Assembly (NCBI GenBank): GCA_004214155.1
Contig: SGYQ01000010.1
Span: 1 to 64,000 of the forward strand
Source of the DNA: Burkholderiaceae bacterium
Lineage (GTDB): Bacteria > Pseudomonadota > Gammaproteobacteria > Burkholderiales > Burkholderiaceae_A
DNA length: 64,000 bases
Reading direction: 5' to 3'
Part shown: positions 60,128 to 64,000 of the stretch, piece by piece
Layout of the letters: the number at the start of each line of letters is the position of its first letter
How positions within the stretch are numbered: position 1 is the stretch's first letter
Translations under genes and position numbers: made by a program
The notes under the pieces: generated by a model
The model's input: the letters and a program-made list of their open reading frames with translations, nothing else
Told to the model about the DNA's origin: nothing
Database searches by the model: none

Positions 60128-61612
60128 TTGAAGGGTAAAAATAAATTAGGGTTGATCCCAATCAGTACAATACTTTTTTTTGTGGCTGTTTGCTTGGGGA
60201 CTCGAGTCTTTGCATCTGATCAGGATTCTATTTTGGAATCGAAGACGCAGCGGTTACTTAAAGAGTTAAGAAGAGTTGGCATACCTAATTCTTCAGTTGG
60301 AATTTCAGTGATAATAATCCCATCTACGATTTATCCGTTTGAACCTGTTCGTTATGGATTCAATTCAAAAAAAAAGTTTAACCCTGCTTCCACAGTAAAA
60401 TTATTTACTAGTTTTTATGCGCTTACTGTCTTGGGAAGTTCCTACAAGTTTAAAACCGATTTTTTTAAAATGGGCAAGCGTGATCTAGACTCTTTTAATG
60501 GGAACTTTTATCTAAAAGGTCATGGAGATCCGAAATTGGTATACGAGGACTTACAGGAGATCGTACAGGCCGTGCGTGCCAAGGGCTACAGAAAGTTGCA
60601 AGGTAATTTTATAATTGACGATTCATATTTTTCAGAACCAGCAATTAATGATGCATCATTCGATGGAAAGAAGAACAAGCCGTATAATGTTGGTCCTAAC
60701 GCTGCTTTAGTAAATTTTAAAGCCGTTGAACTTACAGTGGCAAAAGTGAAACGAAAAATTAACATCTCCCTTAAGCCTCAGTTAGCCGATTTCACCGTAG
60801 TCAATAAGATTCGTTGGGTCAGGGGTTCCTGTCGGAAAAATAAGATTCTCTATAACGAATCCAAAGGCCAACTTAAGGTCTATGGCCGATTTGGCATTCG
60901 TTGCAAAAGACAGAGGCTGTATCTGGGTTTATCTACCCACAAAAGGTTCGCTTTCGGTTTGTTTAAGCAAGCCTGGATTGATTCTGGAGGTCAATTCAAT
61001 CAAGTCCTGGTTGATGGAGTTGTGCCAAAAGAAGCTGAATTAGTTTATTCATGGGTCAGTCCGCGTAGTTTGGGATTATTGATTAAGGATATAAACACCC
61101 TTAGTAATAATACGATGGCTCGAACGATGTTTTTAAATCTCTCCGCTATTAAAGAGAGCCCTGGAACTTTGGAAAAGTCTCGCCGATTATTATCTAGTTG
61201 GTCTCACGATTTAGGCATCGGGCCCGAAGATGTGAGCATAGACAATGGATCCGGGTTGAGTCGGGTGACAAAATTAACACCTACTCATATAAATACATTG
61301 TTACTTGAGGCTGCTGCTTCAAAAGAGTTTCAAGTTTGGAAAAACAGTCTTGCCTTGGCAGGTAAGGAAGGTACTACCGTAAACAGGTTTCGTGGGATGG
61401 GAGTCTCAGGTAATGCATGGTTGAAAACCGGAAGTTTAAATGACGTTCAGGCCTATGCAGGATACGTTTTAACGGAACAAAAGCGTTGGATATCGTTCGC
61501 GATTTTGGTAAATCATCGTGTAGCCGAGCGAGCAAAGTTGCCCTTAGACAAGTTTGTTGATTCTTTATACCGGGATTCTGAGGCCCAGCCTCTCGTAGAA
61601 GGAAGCAAGTAA
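60128..61612 (+). CDS. dacB: D-alanyl-D-alanine carboxypeptidase/endopeptidase (PBP4, DacB)
   Basis: A 494-residue periplasmic S13-family peptidoglycan hydrolase. The signal peptide is LIPISTILFFVAVCLGTRVFA. The SxxK motif is PASTVKLFTS, the SxN motif is in TLSNNTMARTMF, and KTG is in WLKTGSLNDVQAYAGYV. A large insert between the first two motifs is typical of PBP4. DNGSGLSRVTKLTP is another family block. It trims peptide cross-links. The start is TTG at 60128. The lytic transglycosylase gene follows within 6 bases, so the pair likely acts together in wall remodelling. Confidence 0.93.
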   Translation: MKGKNKLGLIPISTILFFVAVCLGTRVFASDQDSILESKTQRLLKELRRVGIPNSSVGISVIIIPSTIYPFEPVRYGFNSKKKFNPASTVKLFTSFYALTVLGSSYKFKTDFFKMGKRDLDSFNGNFYLKGHGDPKLVYEDLQEIVQAVRAKGYRKLQGNFIIDDSYFSEPAINDASFDGKKNKPYNVGPNAALVNFKAVELTVAKVKRKINISLKPQLADFTVVNKIRWVRGSCRKNKILYNESKGQLKVYGRFGIRCKRQRLYLGLSTHKRFAFGLFKQAWIDSGGQFNQVLVDGVVPKEAELVYSWVSPRSLGLLIKDINTLSNNTMARTMFLNLSAIKESPGTLEKSRRLLSSWSHDLGIGPEDVSIDNGSGLSRVTKLTPTHINTLLLEAAASKEFQVWKNSLALAGKEGTTVNRFRGMGVSGNAWLKTGSLNDVQAYAGYVLTEQKRWISFAILVNHRVAERAKLPLDKFVDSLYRDSEAQPLVEGSK

Positions 61613-61617
61613 GAAAA

Positions 61618-62250
61618 ATGCAAGAAAAAAGAAATATTTTTGGTTTAAATGTTTGGGGGTTGCTATTTTCTTTTGTCGTGGTTTACCTACTCTTTTTTAG
61701 TGAAAAAGGACAGAAAAGGGTTAAAACCTGGAGTTATTTACTTGAATTAAGCGATAAGCGGATCAGTGACACTAACTCAATTGTTAATCAAACTGACTTA
61801 GAGAAAGAGTTTGAGAGAATTAGAGTGGCAAAATGGATCTCGAGAAAATATAGGGTGTCGAACGAAGCAGTAAGGGAAATAGTTGAAATTTCTTTCAGTG
61901 CTAGTGACAAATTTGAAGTTGACCCGTATGTGGTCATAGCAGTAATTGCAATAGAGTCGAGCTTTAATCCGTTGGCTGAGAGTGGTGCCGGGGCACTAGG
62001 TCTTATGCAAGTAATGCCGCTCATACATAGAAAGAAGTTTGAAAAATATGGGGGCTTTGAAAAATCTCTCGACGTTAAAGTAAACATTTATGTTGGAACA
62101 GAAATCTTAAAGAACTTTTATTTGAGATACGGCAATTACCAACGGGCCCTGCTGGCTTATGTAGGAGTTTCTCAAAATAGCGATAGTAGCTATCCCACGA
62201 AAGTTTTAAGACTTAGGGATAGACTAAAAAAATTAATTCAAAAGCCTTAA
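61618..62250 (+). CDS. Lytic transglycosylase (SLT domain), membrane-anchored
   Basis: A 210-residue protein with an N-terminal membrane anchor (~8-26, VWGLLFSFVVVYLLFF) and a C-terminal SLT/lysozyme-like domain. The catalytic Glu is in VIAIESSFNPLAESGAGALG, followed by LMQVMP, NIYVGTEILKNFYLRYGNYQ and RALLAYVG. These enzymes cleave the glycan backbone of peptidoglycan to 1,6-anhydro products. It follows dacB by 5 bases and overlaps the convergent rsmE by 4 bases. No lipobox is seen, so anchoring is by the helix. Confidence 0.9.
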   Translation: MQEKRNIFGLNVWGLLFSFVVVYLLFFSEKGQKRVKTWSYLLELSDKRISDTNSIVNQTDLEKEFERIRVAKWISRKYRVSNEAVREIVEISFSASDKFEVDPYVVIAVIAIESSFNPLAESGAGALGLMQVMPLIHRKKFEKYGGFEKSLDVKVNIYVGTEILKNFYLRYGNYQRALLAYVGVSQNSDSSYPTKVLRLRDRLKKLIQKP

Positions 62251-63008
62251 AATTCTCCGGAAACGTAATTTAATATCGAAAGTAGTGACACTGCTACTGT
62301 TTCGGTGCGCAAAATACGTTTTCCCAGCTTTATGCTTTGAAATTCTGCCTTTTTGGCCAAAAGCTCCTCAGAATCTGAAAACCCAGCTTCAGGCCCTATC
62401 AAGAAAACAACTCTTTTTTTGGAAGACAAATCAATTTCCATAAGCCGTTTTTTTGACGTTGGATCTAAAATTATGTTTAAGGAATTATTTTGTTTAATTG
62501 TTTTGACAAATTCATCGAACCTTTGTGGGAATATAATTTTTGCAAGCTTGTTGCGCCCGCATTGTTGGCTTGCATGCTCGGCAATAAGTTTCCACCTTTC
62601 TAATTTCTTTTCCAAATAAGAATTATTACTGTGTCGTATCTGACACCTCTCTGTGATTATCGGAGCAACTACTTCGGCTCCCAATTCGACAGATTTTTGA
62701 ATAACATATTCCATCCTAGAGTTTTGGCACAATCCTTGTGCTATAAACACTGACTTCTTATTTTCCCGATCAACAGCTTCTATCTCTCCATTTAACTCAA
62801 AATGAACATTCTTCTTATCACAGAAAGTGATGGTTGCGGTTACTTCATGGCCCGCTCCATCAAACAATAAAATTTTTTCTCCAACTTTAAGGCGGAGAAC
62901 ATTTTTTAAGTGATGACTTTGTTTATAATTAAAGACTTGTTTGGTTAATAAATCAGGAAAGTACAGCCTAGGTTTCAATTTATGACACCTCTTCGCAATT
63001 GTTTGCAT
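62247..63008 (-). CDS. rsmE: 16S rRNA (uracil-1498-N3)-methyltransferase RsmE
   Basis: A 253-residue SPOUT-fold methyltransferase. The N-terminal PUA-like part contains HHLKNVLRLKVGEKILLFDG. The knot region contains QKSVELGAEVVAPIITERCQ, then AEHASQQCGRNKLAKI, and the SAM-binding VVFLIGPEAGFSDSEELLA followed by KLGKRILRTETVAVSLLSIL. The length is normal for the family. It is divergent from the transketolase gene. Confidence 0.96.
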   Translation of the reverse strand: MQTIAKRCHKLKPRLYFPDLLTKQVFNYKQSHHLKNVLRLKVGEKILLFDGAGHEVTATITFCDKKNVHFELNGEIEAVDRENKKSVFIAQGLCQNSRMEYVIQKSVELGAEVVAPIITERCQIRHSNNSYLEKKLERWKLIAEHASQQCGRNKLAKIIFPQRFDEFVKTIKQNNSLNIILDPTSKKRLMEIDLSSKKRVVFLIGPEAGFSDSEELLAKKAEFQSIKLGKRILRTETVAVSLLSILNYVSGEF

Positions 63009-63124
63009 CTCTGAATAAGATTATGCTGCAATTTCTTAGGTAGATGTTTTTTAACGAGAAAAAAGTGAAAATTAACAAACCTTTTGGAAATACCGTCGAG
63101 AATAAACTAGGAGATCATCAAGTC

Positions 63125-64000
63125 ATGGCAGATTTGCTGAGGGTGCTCTCTGCAGATGCAGTTCAGAAAGCGGGTTCTGGTCACCCCGGGATGCCTATGG
63201 GCATGGCGGAAATTGCCTACGTTTTGTGGAAGTTTTACCTCAAACACAATCCAAAAAACCCGAACTGGGTTAACAGAGATAGGTTCATATTATCGAATGG
63301 CCACGGATCAATGTTACATTACGCACTTTTACATTTAACCGGTTATGATTTGCCCATAGATGAGCTGAAGCAATTTAGAAAATTGGGTTCGGCAACTCCC
63401 GGTCATCCAGAGGTTGACGTTACACCTGGAGTTGAGACTACTACTGGTCCCTTAGGCCAAGGATTAGCTAATGGAGTGGGAATGGCTCTTGCTGAAAAAC
63501 TTTTAGCTAATGAATTTAATCGGCCGGGGTTTCCGATAATAGATCACAATACTTATGTTTTTCTCGGTGACGGCTGTCTCATGGAAGGGATTAGTCACGA
63601 GGCTTGTTCTCTTGCAGGTGTGTGGGGTCTCGAGAAGTTGATTTGTTTTTACGACGATAACAACATTTCGATAGATGGTGAGGTTGGTCCATGGTTCAAT
63701 GAGAATGTTGCATCACGATTTAAATCATATGGATGGAATGTTTTGGGACCCATAGATGGGCATGATGTCTTTGCCATTAAAAATGCTATTGATGATGCCT
63801 TGTCAGACAAAGAGAAATTTTTTGACGATGGGCCAACTATAATAATTTGCAAAACGATTATTGGAAAAGGGGAACCGGAACGGGAGGGGACTTCTAAGGC
63901 ACATGGGGAACCTCTGGGCATTGATGGAATACAACGAATGAGGCGAGAATTAAATTGGGAGTTCTTGCCTTTTGAAGTCCCAGAGGGTCTTAAGAAAGAA
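63125..64000 (+). CDS. tkt: Transketolase (3' partial at window end)
   Basis: The first 292 residues of a thiamin-diphosphate transketolase run off the window. [20 protein letters not shown] followed by [47 protein letters not shown], the metal/ThDP motif [19 protein letters not shown] through [10 protein letters not shown], and [15 protein letters not shown] are conserved. It interconverts pentose and other sugar phosphates; in methylotrophs it can also serve formaldehyde or acceptor recycling. The ATG at 63125 has GGAG 11 bases upstream. In-frame starts at 63065 (GTG) or 63044 (ATG, preceded by AGG) would add 20 or 27 residues and cannot be excluded. Confidence 0.93.
   Translation, partial: MADLLRVLSADAVQKAGSGHPGMPMGMAEIAYVLWKFYLKHNPKNPNWVNRDRFILSNGHGSMLHYALLHLTGYDLPIDELKQFRKLGSATPGHPEVDVTPGVETTTGPLGQGLANGVGMALAEKLLANEFNRPGFPIIDHNTYVFLGDGCLMEGISHEACSLAGVWGLEKLICFYDDNNISIDGEVGPWFNENVASRFKSYGWNVLGPIDGHDVFAIKNAIDDALSDKEKFFDDGPTIIICKTIIGKGEPEREGTSKAHGEPLGIDGIQRMRRELNWEFLPFEVPEGLKKE

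Overview
The window is 64 kb of AT-rich, densely packed chromosome from a methylotrophic proteobacterium. The ribosomal proteins L28 and L33, the high-potential iron-sulfur protein, the type-2 PyrF and a groES promoter carrying both a CIRCE operator and a sigma-32-like promoter all look betaproteobacterial (Burkholderiales/Nitrosomonadales-like). This is inference from remembered family sequences, not a phylogeny. At least nine genes appear to start with TTG.

Layout. 0-4.7 kb: housekeeping genes (end of polA, tRNA-Thr, ispH, rpmB-rpmG, HiPIP, glutathione reductase). 4.8-28 kb: a one-carbon island with a LysR regulator, a two-subunit NAD-dependent molybdenum/tungsten formate dehydrogenase, a MoxYX-like two-component system, pqqABCDE with an attenuator-like hairpin after pqqA, an ABC-2 transporter, NDH-2, malate thiokinase (mtkAB) and malyl-CoA lyase of the serine cycle, greB, a redoxin, and a lanthanide-type methanol dehydrogenase xoxF. 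Together these oxidise methanol in the periplasm (XoxF/PQQ), oxidise formate to CO2 with NADH production, and close the serine cycle by cleaving malyl-CoA to glyoxylate and acetyl-CoA.

28-34.2 kb (minus strand): the most unusual locus. Seven tightly packed co-directional genes encode a VWA protein, a PP2C phosphatase, an atypical kinase with a C-terminal OB-like region, a MotA/TolQ-type channel with a tail of about 350 residues, an OmpA/MotB-type partner, a basic linker-rich protein and a DUF502 membrane protein. This resembles a TerY-P phospho-signalling triad joined to a Zorya-like (ZorAB) ion-driven motor, without the usual Zorya effectors. The kinase and the linker protein end in nearly the same 11-residue tail, which suggests a shared docking element.

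34.4-38.1 kb: a small secreted protein and a cyclic-di-GMP trio (active-looking GGDEF, active-looking EAL, degenerate GGDMF). 38.1-42.8 kb: a Gld-type ABC system (ATPase, fused permease/GldG, DUF4340). 42.9-49.8 kb: an FAH hydrolase, an OFA-family transporter, apt, an Mpo1-like/ALDH3 pair and a secreted PQQ sugar dehydrogenase. 50-52.4 kb: a decayed patch beside tRNA-Met containing a frameshifted carbamoyltransferase. 52.5-64 kb: an NnrU-like protein, an ABC exporter, a ROK kinase, an orphan ABC-2 permease, pyrF, groESL, a DksA-like protein, dacB, a lytic transglycosylase, rsmE and the start of transketolase.

No CRISPR array, insertion sequence or rRNA gene was seen.
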